The notes below the pieces were generated by a model. That model was not told where the DNA came from. It was given only the letters and a program-made list of their open reading frames with translations, and ran no database searches. From the NCBI GenBank assembly GCA_035493475.1, contig DATJIF010000061.1:28952-92951 (forward strand): a DNA stretch of 64,000 nt, in the 5' to 3' direction. The DNA comes from Actinospica sp035493475. Its GTDB lineage: Bacteria; Actinomycetota; Actinomycetes; Streptomycetales; Catenulisporaceae. Shown here in pieces: positions 1-8,762 of this stretch (its first letter is position 1; each line of letters begins with the position of its first letter). A program made the translations under genes and the position numbers.

Positions 1-1
1 C

Positions 2-319
2 CTCTCCGGCCCCGAAGTCGACGACCTGTGCACCATGGCCGGCGAGTACCTGCACCGCTACGTCTCCGTCCAGCGCGGTGCCGGGGGAACCACGATCCAA
101 ACCAGCTACCAGCACCGGCCCGTCCTGATCCCCGCCGACATCAGGGGCCTGTCGAAAGAGCGGCGCGAAGCGCTGATCTTCCACGGCTCGGCCGCGCCGG
201 TGCTCGTGCGGATGGTCCGTGCCCACGAAGGACCGGACCGCAAGCTCTACCAGGCCGCCGTCCGTGACGCCCGAGGGCTGCTGGAAGCCGACGAGGCGGA
301 CCCGGAGGACGACCAATGA
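2..319 (+). CDS. C-terminal end of a TraG/TraD-like conjugative coupling protein (partial)
   Basis: The frame is open from the left edge, so only the last 105 residues are present and the start lies outside the window. The tail resembles the end of TraG/TraD/VirD4-type coupling proteins of actinomycete conjugative elements: a serine- and valine-rich strand around SVQRGAG, then a proline-rich VLIPADIRGL segment, then a short strand ending PVLVRMVRAHEG. Such proteins are inner-membrane hexameric ATPases that feed DNA to a transfer channel. The Walker motifs would be upstream and cannot be seen. The stop overlaps the next start as ATGA, so translation is probably coupled. The DUF4913 gene downstream and the relaxase at the far end of the window fit a transfer module. 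The family call rests on the tail alone. Confidence 0.55.
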   Translation, partial: LSGPEVDDLCTMAGEYLHRYVSVQRGAGGTTIQTSYQHRPVLIPADIRGLSKERREALIFHGSAAPVLVRMVRAHEGPDRKLYQAAVRDARGLLEADEADPEDDQ

Positions 320-1110
320 GCCCCGAACGCACACCGGCGAACAGGCGCCTGGCAGCACGCACCACGGCGATTCCCCTACCCCGGGCGATCCGGGTCGGGC
401 GCAGGCCGAGGCCGCCGCGCGGAAGCGGCATCCCCGAATGGCACACGCTCAACATCGCTGATCGGCAGCTGGCCTGGACCCGGCTGATCGACTGGGTCGT
501 GTGGCTGCACGACCGCTACGAGTTGTCCATCGAGGAACGCATCCCCCCGTGCTGGCCCCAGCACCCCGGCATCGTCGAGGAACTGTGGGCCCTGATGATC
601 TGGCGCACCGAGATCTACGACCGACCCAACCGGGCCGCCGGGGACACCGCGCACTCCTGGCACCGCGAGCTACGCGCCTTCATCGAGGTGACCGTGCCGT
701 TCTACGCCAGCGCGTGCCGGGCCGGACACCGAGGCGCCGAACGCCTCGCGGCGACCGACCGCACTCTGCACGAGCAGTGGCGCGGCCATAGCCCCACCAA
801 GAACATCCCCCTGGCCACCCTGATGAGCGGAAGACCACGCACCAGCATGAGAGACGAGACCTGGATCACCGCGCAGGCCATGCAGATCGCCATCGACGCG
901 GGCGAGGCCCTGGAACTGCCCACCGTCAAGGGCTGCCTGAACTATGAGGACGCTTGGTGGCAGCGCGCCCGCGACCGCTGGATCAAGATCGACGACCCGG
1001 CCACCATCGCCTCGATCGAGGAATTCATCACCAACACCCGTGAGGTCGACCGCGTGATCGAAGAACGCGCCCGACTGCGCCGCGTGCTCACCGGCAAGAA
1101 GGAGGACTGA
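316..1110 (+). CDS. DUF4913 family protein
   Basis: 264 residues. The middle (about 55-130) carries the DUF4913 signature of plasmid- and ICE-borne actinomycete proteins: an aromatic-rich helix WVVWLHDRYEL, the CWPQHPGIVEELWAL motif and a later acidic/aromatic helix. The N-terminal 45 residues are basic and low in complexity. Function of the family is unknown; it recurs beside coupling-protein and replication-type genes, as here. The ATG overlaps the upstream stop (ATGA), and the next gene starts 2 bases after this stop, so it is an internal gene of a transfer operon. Confidence 0.7.
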   Translation: MSPERTPANRRLAARTTAIPLPRAIRVGRRPRPPRGSGIPEWHTLNIADRQLAWTRLIDWVVWLHDRYELSIEERIPPCWPQHPGIVEELWALMIWRTEIYDRPNRAAGDTAHSWHRELRAFIEVTVPFYASACRAGHRGAERLAATDRTLHEQWRGHSPTKNIPLATLMSGRPRTSMRDETWITAQAMQIAIDAGEALELPTVKGCLNYEDAWWQRARDRWIKIDDPATIASIEEFITNTREVDRVIEERARLRRVLTGKKED

Positions 1111-1112
1111 TC

Positions 1113-2189
1113 ATGTCGGACCTGACCACCAGCACCGAACGCGCGCTGCTCGGCGCCCTACTGACCGATCCGGCCCAGCTCGACGACCTGCGCTATGTGC
1201 GCGTCGAGGACTTCGAGTTCCAGCGCCACCGGGAGATCTACACCGCGATCCAGGACGTGCACGCCGCCGCGCCGTCCCTGACCGGGGCCGCGTTCGCCGA
1301 CAGCGTCGCCTCCCGCCTGCCAACCATCGACTTCGTGTGGGAGATCGACGAGCTGCACGCGCTCGCCCTCAACTGCCCCGACCCCGACCATGGTCCGACC
1401 TACGCCCGCATGGTCCAGGAGGCTGCCTTCCGTAGGGACCTGGCCGAGCACGCCGAACGCATCGGTGCGATCGCTTCGGCCGGCACGGAGCCGGAGGTGA
1501 TCAGCGAGCACCTGGCGCTGCTGTCGGAGGCGCTGGGCACCCACGCCACCCGCTTCGGCCCGATGGCGGAGCTCGCCCACATCAGCGACGTCGCCGCAGG
1601 ACGCGCCGCGGTCGAGATCGACCAGACCGAACCCGAACGCCTCGCCCGCCAGGACCAGGTGCTCGCCGACCTAATGCGCCACCCCGAGGACATCCGCGAG
1701 GTCTCCACCTGGCTCGGCTCCGACCGCTTCGCCGCTGGCCCGCGCCGCGAGGTCTACGAGACGATCGTCTACATCGACGGCCTGGACGAACCGGTCGACG
1801 AGATCACCGTGGCATGGAACCTCGCCCGCCGCGCCGCCGCCTACGACGCGCTCGGCACCGACCAGTACGGGCTTCAGCCCTACGCGGGCGTGCCCGCCTA
1901 TATCACCACGCTGCGCGACATGGAGGTACCCCAGGACGCGGCCTTCTCTGTCGGCCGCCAGCTGCTCGCCGACGACCTGAGCGCCAAGCTCGCAGCCACC
2001 GCCGAACGGATGGCATACAGCGCCTCGCGCGAGGACGTCTCACCGGCCTACGCCATCGGCTCCACCGCCAGCGCCGTGCGCCAAATCCAGCACGCCCACG
2101 AGTACCGCCAGGACGTTGAACGCGACTACCAGCCACAACGCGACACCGGACGTGATGTCCGGTACGACGGCCCCACCCAGAACCTGTGA
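1113..2189 (+). CDS. Tandem DnaB N-terminal-domain protein lacking the helicase domain
   Basis: 358 residues. Residues about 7-105 match the DnaB helicase N-terminal fold: ERALLGALL at 9-17, then an FQRHREIYTAI helix near 36-46. A second copy runs from about 180 to 280, with DQVLADLMRHPEDI at 181-194 and FAAGPRREVYETIVYI at 206-221. There is no Walker A or RecA-like core, and the protein ends about 80 residues after the second copy. The DnaB N domain mediates hexamerisation and primase contact, so a decoy, loader or plasmid replication accessory role is possible but unproven. It follows the DUF4913 gene by 2 bases. The ATG at 1113 is supported by the AGGAGG-type site in AAGGAGGACTGATC. Confidence 0.65.
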   Translation: MSDLTTSTERALLGALLTDPAQLDDLRYVRVEDFEFQRHREIYTAIQDVHAAAPSLTGAAFADSVASRLPTIDFVWEIDELHALALNCPDPDHGPTYARMVQEAAFRRDLAEHAERIGAIASAGTEPEVISEHLALLSEALGTHATRFGPMAELAHISDVAAGRAAVEIDQTEPERLARQDQVLADLMRHPEDIREVSTWLGSDRFAAGPRREVYETIVYIDGLDEPVDEITVAWNLARRAAAYDALGTDQYGLQPYAGVPAYITTLRDMEVPQDAAFSVGRQLLADDLSAKLAATAERMAYSASREDVSPAYAIGSTASAVRQIQHAHEYRQDVERDYQPQRDTGRDVRYDGPTQNL

Positions 2190-2209
2190 CGCAGGAAGGA
2201 CGACTCGAA

Positions 2210-2575
2210 ATGAAGCCGAAGATCCTGCGCGGCCGACCCGCCACCGAACCCGCTCGCCCGGTCGAACTCCTGCGCCCAGCGATCGGACCCGACACCCTCA
2301 TCCTGACCGACCGGGAGATGTCCCGCCTGCACGGGTCGGGCGAGGCGACGTTCTTCTCCGAAGCCTTCGAGGACATCGCCCGCCTGGCCGACTTCTGGTG
2401 GCAGTACCACCACGACTCCCGACGCTGGGCACGGGTCACCGACATGCGCCTGGCTGTCTACCTCGACCAGCGCCGGCCCGACTTCGTCGAATCCGACCAG
2501 AACCACGCCCGCAAGCGCGAGCTACGACGCGCCGCCAGGGCGAACCCGGCCACCGGAGAACGCGACGAGTCCTGA
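2210..2575 (+). CDS. Small hypothetical protein of the transfer operon
   Basis: I do not recognise this 121-residue protein. It has a basic N-terminus (MKPKILRGRP), a central helical segment rich in Phe, Trp and Asp (FFSEAFEDIARLADFWWQY) and a very basic C-terminal helix (HARKRELRRAAR), which could bind nucleic acid. The start at ATG 2210 is chosen because AGGAAGGA sits 9-10 bases upstream. A GTG at 2186 that overlaps the previous stop as GTGA is the alternative and would add 8 residues. It is the last gene before an A/T-rich intergenic region. Confidence 0.6.
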   Translation: MKPKILRGRPATEPARPVELLRPAIGPDTLILTDREMSRLHGSGEATFFSEAFEDIARLADFWWQYHHDSRRWARVTDMRLAVYLDQRRPDFVESDQNHARKRELRRAARANPATGERDES

Positions 2576-2591
2576 CCGACATCGGCGGAAT

Positions 2592-2670
2592 CATTGATTG
2601 CCATCAATGATTCTTAGAGAACATTGATGGCAGTTGACATCACGAAGGGATTCATGGAACAATATATATT
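2592..2670 (+). promoter_or_regulatory. A/T-rich control region with inverted repeat, upstream of the EccA-like gene
   Basis: An 11-bp perfect inverted repeat, TGCCATCAATG at 2599-2609 and CATTGATGGCA at 2622-2632, is preceded by an extra half site CATTGA at 2592-2597. It abuts TTGACA (2634-2639) and an A/T-rich tract AATATATATT (2661-2670), an unusual composition here. The TTGACA-to-TATATT distance (25 bp) is too long for a standard sigma-70 promoter, so the exact -10 is uncertain. The arrangement looks like an operator overlapping a promoter for the gene starting at 2792. Confidence 0.4.
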
Positions 2671-2791
2671 CACCTGTTGTGCCATGTGAAAGTGTTTTTC
2701 CTGCGCCGAGGCTACTTGAGTGGCCGATAGTGCCGGGGAATGCCGGAAACCAGGCGCGCGACTGGTGCCCGCCGCACATGGAGTAGTCAGC

Positions 2792-4459
2792 ATGACCAGC
2801 GAGAAGGTAGACCAGAAGCCCGGCGTGCTCGCCCGCAGACGAGCCGAATCCTCCTGGCGCGGCGCTATGCGCGCTCTCAAAGCCGGGGCAACCGAGAACG
2901 CGCACGCCGGCTTCCTCGCCGCCGTCGAGCACGACCCGACCTGCGCGGACGGCTGGCTCGGCCTGCACCACCTCGGCATCGACCGCCCCAAGGCGCTCTG
3001 GGCCATGGAACAAAACTCCACACAACTCGGCGGGCTGCGCACCCGCACCAGAACACCCCTGTCCTCCGCCTACTGGCTCGGCCACCATAGCCCCCGCCAA
3101 CGACTGGACAACAGACTGGACCTGTGGCGCGCCGTCACCGCCCACCAGATAGAGGCTGGCAACCACGCCGACGCAGCGGCCCGGCTGAGCATGGCCACCC
3201 AGACCGACGACCACATTCGACTCCTACGGGTCAACCTTGCCGTAGCCGCCGGCGACTGGACCGAAGTGCTCACCTGGGGCAAGGGAGTCGCTGACAAACA
3301 ACTCGCCAACTGCGCGACCCTGCACGTCGGCCACAGCCTCGTCGAACTCGGCGCCTACCGCGAAGCCACCCGCACGCTCCTGGGGCTGATCGACCGCACC
3401 GATGACGACACCCTGCGAGCCGCCGCGTCCGGCTGGTGCGCAAGAGCCTACGAGCGCCTGCACGAAACTGAGAACGCCGAAAAGTTCTACCAGTACGCCT
3501 TCCGCCTCGACCCCACCGGCGACCCCGACATCGCCGCGCACGCCACCGCGAAAGCCCGCGTGGAAAGGATCGATCGCTCCACAGCCCTGGCGCCAATGCG
3601 CGCTGCCGACCCGGCTGTCCTGGAGGAAGCGTGGAATCAGCTCGACGGATTGATCGGCCTTGAACCGGTCAAGAACCAGGTACGGGTCATGGCCGCTCAG
3701 CTCAAGGTCGCGGCTGCGCGGGCTGCGCAGGGGCTACCCACCAAGGCGCACTCCCGGCACTTCGTGTTCACTGGCGCTCCTGGAACGGGAAAAACTGAGG
3801 TAGCCCGCATCATCACCCGCATCCTCTACGGATTCGGCTACATCGAACGACCCGACGTACGCGAAGTCCATCGCGTCGACCTCGTAGGCCAGTACCTTGG
3901 GGCCACTGCGATCAAGACCAACGCGGTCATCGATTCCGCCCTTGGTGGTGGACTCTTTCTCGACGAGGCATACGCCCTCTTCAACCGCGGATACGTCGGG
4001 GACCGCGACGCCTTCGGCGACGAGGCCCTACAAACACTGCTCAAACGCGCGGAAGACGATCGGGACCGGCTGGTCATCATCCTGGCCGGCTACCCGGACG
4101 AGATGGACGAACTGTTGGGCGTTAACCCGGGCCTAGCGTCGCGATTCGCGACGCGCATCCACTTCCCGAGCTACACCAGCACGGAACTCGTTGCGGTCGC
4201 AACCGGCATGGCCACGAAGGGGCAAAACTCGTTCGATGACGCTGCCCTGCTGGAGCTGCGCTCGATCATGTCCGGCGTCTGCGAAAGCGGCCAAATCGAC
4301 GAAGTCGGAAACGCCAGGTTCGTCCGCAACCTGTACGAGAAGGCTATCGCACAGCGCGATCTGCGGCTTGCCGATTCGGGCGCGGAGCTGACGATTTCCG
4401 CGATCACCACGATCACTTCGCAGGACCTCGTTGCAGCTGCGACCAGTCTGGTCCGCTAG
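2792..4459 (+). CDS. EccA-like CbxX/CfxQ AAA+ ATPase with N-terminal TPR arm
   Basis: 555 residues from ATG 2792 (GGAG 8 bases upstream); an upstream GTG at 2720 would add 24 residues. Residues about 20-260 form helical TPR-type repeats. The AAA+ module occupies about 283-520: Walker A GAPGTGKT at 328-335, Walker B LFLDEAY at 388-394, sensor-1-like ILAGYPDEM, and an arginine-finger region PGLASRF. The layout and length match EccA, the cytosolic ATPase of type VII (ESX) secretion, and the related SpoVK/CbxX group. No EccB-E or WxG genes are visible, so a transfer or conflict role on this element is as likely as secretion. It is transcribed alone and converges on the next gene. Confidence 0.75.
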   Translation: MTSEKVDQKPGVLARRRAESSWRGAMRALKAGATENAHAGFLAAVEHDPTCADGWLGLHHLGIDRPKALWAMEQNSTQLGGLRTRTRTPLSSAYWLGHHSPRQRLDNRLDLWRAVTAHQIEAGNHADAAARLSMATQTDDHIRLLRVNLAVAAGDWTEVLTWGKGVADKQLANCATLHVGHSLVELGAYREATRTLLGLIDRTDDDTLRAAASGWCARAYERLHETENAEKFYQYAFRLDPTGDPDIAAHATAKARVERIDRSTALAPMRAADPAVLEEAWNQLDGLIGLEPVKNQVRVMAAQLKVAAARAAQGLPTKAHSRHFVFTGAPGTGKTEVARIITRILYGFGYIERPDVREVHRVDLVGQYLGATAIKTNAVIDSALGGGLFLDEAYALFNRGYVGDRDAFGDEALQTLLKRAEDDRDRLVIILAGYPDEMDELLGVNPGLASRFATRIHFPSYTSTELVAVATGMATKGQNSFDDAALLELRSIMSGVCESGQIDEVGNARFVRNLYEKAIAQRDLRLADSGAELTISAITTITSQDLVAAATSLVR

Positions 4460-4581
4460 ACGACCGTCAGTCTGGCCGCCGCCCCGTCTCTCCGCGTTAG
4501 GGTCGGAGGAAGGGCGAACGACGATACTCAGTCCTATCGAACTGACGGGGTGCGACCGTTCACCATCGGCCGTTCGGTGCT

Positions 4582-5964
4582 TCAGACTCCAGTCAGAAGC
4601 TCTTGGGCTCGAATGTCGTAGTCGGCGACGAGTCGGTGGGCCCCGACCGCGCCCATACGGGTGCGCAGATCCTTGACCGAGTCTAGGGTCCGGCTGGACT
4701 TCACCTTGCCCGCGAGTTCAATCGTACGCACGCCGGCCGAATGCGCGGCTTCGAGGTTGCGTTCCTGGAGGTAGGCCGAGGCGAGCACTGCTTGCGACAT
4801 GGCTCCGCGTCGAGCGCGCTTCTGGGCGGTGGCTGCTCTGATCGACGCCTTGGCATAGAAGGCAGCGTCGGCAGGTCGGTTCACGTCGCGCATCGCCGTC
4901 GCGTACTCGCCGTTGAGGTAGGCCGCATCGATGAATCGCGCCCACTCAGGTTCGGCCTCGTAATCAACCTGGCCGAAAATCTCTCGCGAGCGGTTGACCG
5001 CCGTCACCGCTGCCTGCGAGTCACCCATGGCCGCGTGGCCGCGAGCTTCCAGCGCGTACAGATCGGCGAGGCACGCAGGCGAGTCGGCTGCCCGAAGTCC
5101 GAGTCGGCCAGTCTGGGCGAGCCGCACGCCTTCTGCCGGGTCACCCATCAGGGTTGCCTGGTCGGCCATGCCGGCAAGGATGTGGGCACCGAGCGGCGTA
5201 TCAGTGGACTCGTGGGCCAAGCGCAATGCCTGGATGAGGTAGCGCTGCGCAAGGCCGTGCTCCCCGTTGTCGTACGCCATCCACCCGAGCAGGTAGCTCT
5301 GCTCCGCACTGGCGCGCAGCAGCGAGTCGTGGACGCTCGCGGACTTGCGGGCGTGCAGCAGCGGATAGACGTGCTCATTCATGTAGGCGGCCAGGGCGAG
5401 GCGGGCACTTCCGCCTCCCTGCATGACGTCCATCTCCTGGAACACGGAGAACATGTTTTTGACGGACTGGACATCGCCCTGACCGATCCGCCGCTTCGGG
5501 CTGGCGGTCAGGGTCGAGAGCAGCCATTCGCGCGACGGCGCGACGGACGCCGCGGCGGCGAAAGCCGCGGACATGAGCACGCTTCGTCGTTCCACGTCAG
5601 CCCTCCCGAGATCGGTGATGACGTCTACGGTAGCGGCAAGCGACGAGTCGTACACCAGCGCGCGGTCCCGCGCCGGGGAGTCGGACAGCCCCAACTCGGA
5701 CAGGCTAATCCGGACGCCAACGCGATCACTGATCACATCAGTGAGGATTTCGGGCACAGGCGGGCGGGGCTTGGTGCCTTCGAACCACCGACGCACGTTG
5801 TTGGCGTCGCAGGCTACCTGCGGATGTCCGTCGAGCCGGGCTCGCGCGCACACCTGGCGCGCCAGCTCTCCGCGACTCCATCCGGTGCGGTTGAACCACG
5901 CGATGAGCGCTTCGTTCTCGGCCACGGACCCACTTCCCATGATCGTGTTCTGCGCCAAACTCAC
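4582..5964 (-). CDS. XRE-type DNA-binding regulator with C-terminal TPR region
   Basis: 460 residues from a GTG start; ATG at 5940 (residue 9) is an alternative. Residues about 15-80 look like a degenerate helix-turn-helix (WSRGELARQVCARARL, then NNVRRWFEGTKPRPP), typical of the large actinomycete XRE-TPR regulators. The rest, about 150-450, is helical TPR-like repeat. Such regulators are often paired with a HATPase protein, and here one starts divergently at 6396. It probably controls itself and that operon through sites in 5965-6395. The ligand is unknown. The C-terminus ends LLTGV with no effector domain. Confidence 0.7.
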   Translation of the reverse strand: MSLAQNTIMGSGSVAENEALIAWFNRTGWSRGELARQVCARARLDGHPQVACDANNVRRWFEGTKPRPPVPEILTDVISDRVGVRISLSELGLSDSPARDRALVYDSSLAATVDVITDLGRADVERRSVLMSAAFAAAASVAPSREWLLSTLTASPKRRIGQGDVQSVKNMFSVFQEMDVMQGGGSARLALAAYMNEHVYPLLHARKSASVHDSLLRASAEQSYLLGWMAYDNGEHGLAQRYLIQALRLAHESTDTPLGAHILAGMADQATLMGDPAEGVRLAQTGRLGLRAADSPACLADLYALEARGHAAMGDSQAAVTAVNRSREIFGQVDYEAEPEWARFIDAAYLNGEYATAMRDVNRPADAAFYAKASIRAATAQKRARRGAMSQAVLASAYLQERNLEAAHSAGVRTIELAGKVKSSRTLDSVKDLRTRMGAVGAHRLVADYDIRAQELLTGV

Positions 5965-6395
5965 TACCTTTTGCTACCCCTTGCAATCATAGCGCTCCCC
6001 ACGTGCGCTGGTTCTCTATCTATGGCGGCAAATCAGAGCCGTTGTCTACTCATGGACGCCGCCAATGCAACGTTCGCGGACATGGAGGCTTGAGATGAGT
6101 CAGCCACTTGAAGGCCAAGGACCCGTATCGGTCTCGTCCAGCCTCGCGGGGCCATGTGTAGAGCTGGCGCCCGAGTGATCGCCTCCCACCAACGAAGGCT
6201 GATAAAGACCGGTTTGGGCATCTTCTGACTGTGCAACAAAATCAACCGCTTGGTTGCCTTCCGTGCAGATCAGAGGGACCGATGTCTGGTCGATGTCTGG
6301 GAGGTGTCGAGTGGGCGTCCTGTGGCGCTTGCACAAGGTGACGTTGACTGAAGTCAGAGCGAACTGCCGAACCCGACCGAAGGGAGTTGGGGTCT
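5965..6395. promoter_or_regulatory. Divergent control region between XRE-TPR regulator and HATPase operon
   Basis: A 431-bp gap without a convincing gene. For the minus-strand regulator, TATGAT (reverse strand, 5986-5991) is a fair -10, and TTGCTACCCCTTGCAA (5971-5986), with TTGC/GCAA ends, lies over the expected transcript start. Towards the plus-strand operon there is a tandem direct repeat CGATGTCTGG (6280-6289 and 6291-6300, 11-bp period), then TGACT-GA-AGTCA (6345-6356). These are plausible operators. One short frame (ATG near 6021, about 23 residues, ending at 6093) has no coding support. Confidence 0.4.
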
Positions 6396-7052
6396 GTGAC
6401 ACAGGCCATTGATGTGCAGAGTGCTGACACGATCTCTACCCACTTTGCGCGGCAGTATCCGGCTTCCGATCTTTCGTGCCGGCAGGCACGGCGGGATGTC
6501 GCCACAGTGCTCGCCGAACTGGGGCTGAGCGTCGAAGGGGCGTACGACGCTTCAGTGGTCTTCAACGAGCTGTTCACAAACGCTCTGCTGCATCACCCGG
6601 TAGAGGCGGACGAGTGCGTAAGGGTCGGAATCCAAGGAGCGGAGGACGGTCAGGAGTGGGTGGGCATCGCCGTGACGGACTCGGGCCGCGGTGCGCTGAA
6701 GCCGGCCAAGGATGTCGCGCCGGAGCGCGCCGACTTTGGGCACGGTTTGGAGGTGGTGCGCGGACTTGGTGCGCGGCTAACCGACGTTCGAATCCCTGGC
6801 GGTTACACGGTCACTGCGTGGGTTCCCGCGCTCGACGCGCTGCGCCTGCGGGTGTGTCAGTGCGACTGTGCGAGCGTTCACGGTTCCGAGCCGTCGGCGT
6901 GCTCGTGGCTGATTGAGGACTGGGAGCAGCTGGACGAGGCACGTCGCGCGGAAGATCCGCTGGCTCACCTGTGCATCAGTTGTAGGGCTCTGCTGCTCAA
7001 GGCGATAGAAGAGGCTGATGAGGCTCGCCGGGCGGGTGAGATTCCGCGATGA
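6396..7052 (+). CDS. RsbW-like HATPase_c ATP-binding protein with Cys-rich C-terminus
   Basis: 218 residues. Bergerat-fold motifs are complete: N box NELFTNALLHH (57-67), G1 box DSGRG (95-99) and G2 GHGL (115-118), as in anti-sigma-factor kinases of the RsbW/SpoIIAB group. The last 80 residues add a cluster of cysteines (CQCDC, then CISC) that could bind a metal, which is not standard for RsbW. GTG 6396 is chosen because AGGGAG lies 9 bases upstream; an in-frame TTG at 6387 lacks this spacing. The stop overlaps the next gene as ATGA. With the divergent XRE-TPR gene it forms a pair common in actinomycetes whose job is mostly unknown. Confidence 0.75.
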   Translation: MTQAIDVQSADTISTHFARQYPASDLSCRQARRDVATVLAELGLSVEGAYDASVVFNELFTNALLHHPVEADECVRVGIQGAEDGQEWVGIAVTDSGRGALKPAKDVAPERADFGHGLEVVRGLGARLTDVRIPGGYTVTAWVPALDALRLRVCQCDCASVHGSEPSACSWLIEDWEQLDEARRAEDPLAHLCISCRALLLKAIEEADEARRAGEIPR

Positions 7053-8722
7053 GCGCGCCGCGTTTCGAGCCCGGCGACGTGCCGCCGAGCAAACCGGAGA
7101 CGGACCCGGTCTTCGCGCCGACGATGGATGGTGCGCGGGCTGCTGGAGACTTCGTGGCCGAGGAAGTCCGCGAGTCGGGGCTGCCGTGGGTGGCCGACCG
7201 AGCGGCGTTGGCCACCTATCTTCAAGCGCTCTGGCTGATGCGCAACGGGCATCCCTCGGGCCCCCTAAGCGTGGTGACCGTGCACGGCGACCGAGACCGG
7301 CTTGTGCGCATCCAGGTGGGGGACGGAGGGTCGGGGGTTCCGGAGCCCGAGGACAAGGCCGACGCCTTGCGGGCGGTGTTCGTCGAACACGTCGATCGTC
7401 AGTGGGCTGGAGAAACGGACTCCGGGCGGGCGCTGGTCGGCGAGCTCGCGGTGCGGCGTGCCTTCCGGCTGCGCTCTGCGTGGCGGCCGGCCGAGCCGGG
7501 CCCGGTGCTCTACGGCTACGCGGACTTCGACGATGCCGACGAGGCCATAGCCGCCGCTGGTGCTGCGGCGGGTTCGATCGGCGCGGTCGAGAAGCGCGCC
7601 GAGCTGGTCGCCGTGCACCTTCAGGGCCCCGAGGACGGGGAATACGTGTGGCGGCGCGTCGCGCCGGAAGCAGCTGACGCCGAGGCGGTCGCGCAGCTTC
7701 TCGCCCAGGCGTCTGAGCCGCAGCTTGCGCTGGCGCAGCTGGCTGACCTGACGAAGATCGCGCTGCGGGCGTGCTCGTTCGACTGGTCGTTGCGCGGGGA
7801 GCAGGAGCCACCGCAGGACCTGCCGACCCTGCTGCGGTTGGCGCTGCCTGCCGGGCGCGCGACCTGGACCACCGTGCGCCAGTTGGCGCGGTGGGTGGCC
7901 GAGGCGTCTCCGGCGATCGGACCGGCGATCGAAGACCCGCTGCTGTCGCTGCTCGCCTCCACGCACAGCGACCCGCGCGGGCCGTTCGCGGGTTTGCAGC
8001 AGCGGCTCGGCGCGGCGTGGATGGCCTGCGAGGACAAGCAGCAGCAGACTTCGGCCGCGGCGCCCCGTGATTCATCCGAGCTGGCCGAGCAGCTGACCAT
8101 CGCAGGGTCCTTCAGTCTGGTGGCCCGTGATCGGCGCACCGGGCGCGCGCTGCTGGCGCCCGAGGTGAGCGCCCTGGGCACCGCCGGGGCGCTGATCGCC
8201 GAAGCCGTGCTCGCCGGGCACCTGCTGATTGAGGCGGCAGGCACGTTGTCCTGGACGGAGCCGGAGAAGGTGGTCGGGCTGTCGCAGGCGGCGCTGGATC
8301 TGGTGGCCACCGTGCGGGCCGAGGGGCCGACGCCGGTCGGCCGGTGGCTGGACTACCTCGCGCTGAGCGCCGGTGAGCAGGTCGAGCGCGCTTTGCTGGA
8401 CGCCGGGATCCTGCGGCGCGGCGAGGGGGCAGCCCGCCGGCGCCGGGGGCGCGGGGACGCCGTCCTGCTGCCGGCCCGTGAGGAGCTGGTCGATCACGTG
8501 GTGCGCCTGGCGAGTTTCCCGGATCGCAATCCGGTCGAGTACGCCGTGCTGCTGGCCCTGGTGCGGGCCACGGGTCTGCACCACGCCGACCGCAATACCT
8601 GGTGGATCGCGGAGAACGTCTCGGTCGACCAGGCCCTTGGCGCGGCGGGCACTGACCTTCCGCGCCTGATCGAGTACGTCGCCGACGCGGTGACCACTGC
8701 GGTGGCCGTCCGTCTGCGCTGA
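7049..8722 (+). CDS. Degenerate HATPase-like region fused to a GPP34-type domain
   Basis: 557 residues. Residues about 30-150 show a weak Bergerat-like pattern with a G1-type IQVGDGGSGVP (88-98), but no clear N box, so ATP binding is doubtful. The middle is helical and unassigned. From about 345 to 545 the sequence follows the GPP34/GOLPH3 family common in actinomycetes: a LTIAGSFSLVARDRRTG start, then the ALIAEAVLAGHLLIE helix, then a long helical tail. GPP34 proteins bind phosphoinositides in eukaryotes; the bacterial role is not settled. It is translationally coupled to the HATPase gene, so the two probably act together. Next comes a permease after 40 bases. Confidence 0.6.
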   Translation: MSAPRFEPGDVPPSKPETDPVFAPTMDGARAAGDFVAEEVRESGLPWVADRAALATYLQALWLMRNGHPSGPLSVVTVHGDRDRLVRIQVGDGGSGVPEPEDKADALRAVFVEHVDRQWAGETDSGRALVGELAVRRAFRLRSAWRPAEPGPVLYGYADFDDADEAIAAAGAAAGSIGAVEKRAELVAVHLQGPEDGEYVWRRVAPEAADAEAVAQLLAQASEPQLALAQLADLTKIALRACSFDWSLRGEQEPPQDLPTLLRLALPAGRATWTTVRQLARWVAEASPAIGPAIEDPLLSLLASTHSDPRGPFAGLQQRLGAAWMACEDKQQQTSAAAPRDSSELAEQLTIAGSFSLVARDRRTGRALLAPEVSALGTAGALIAEAVLAGHLLIEAAGTLSWTEPEKVVGLSQAALDLVATVRAEGPTPVGRWLDYLALSAGEQVERALLDAGILRRGEGAARRRRGRGDAVLLPAREELVDHVVRLASFPDRNPVEYAVLLALVRATGLHHADRNTWWIAENVSVDQALGAAGTDLPRLIEYVADAVTTAVAVRLR

Positions 8723-8762
8723 CCCACACCATTTCCGCTGTTATTCGAGGAGTAGGAAGACG

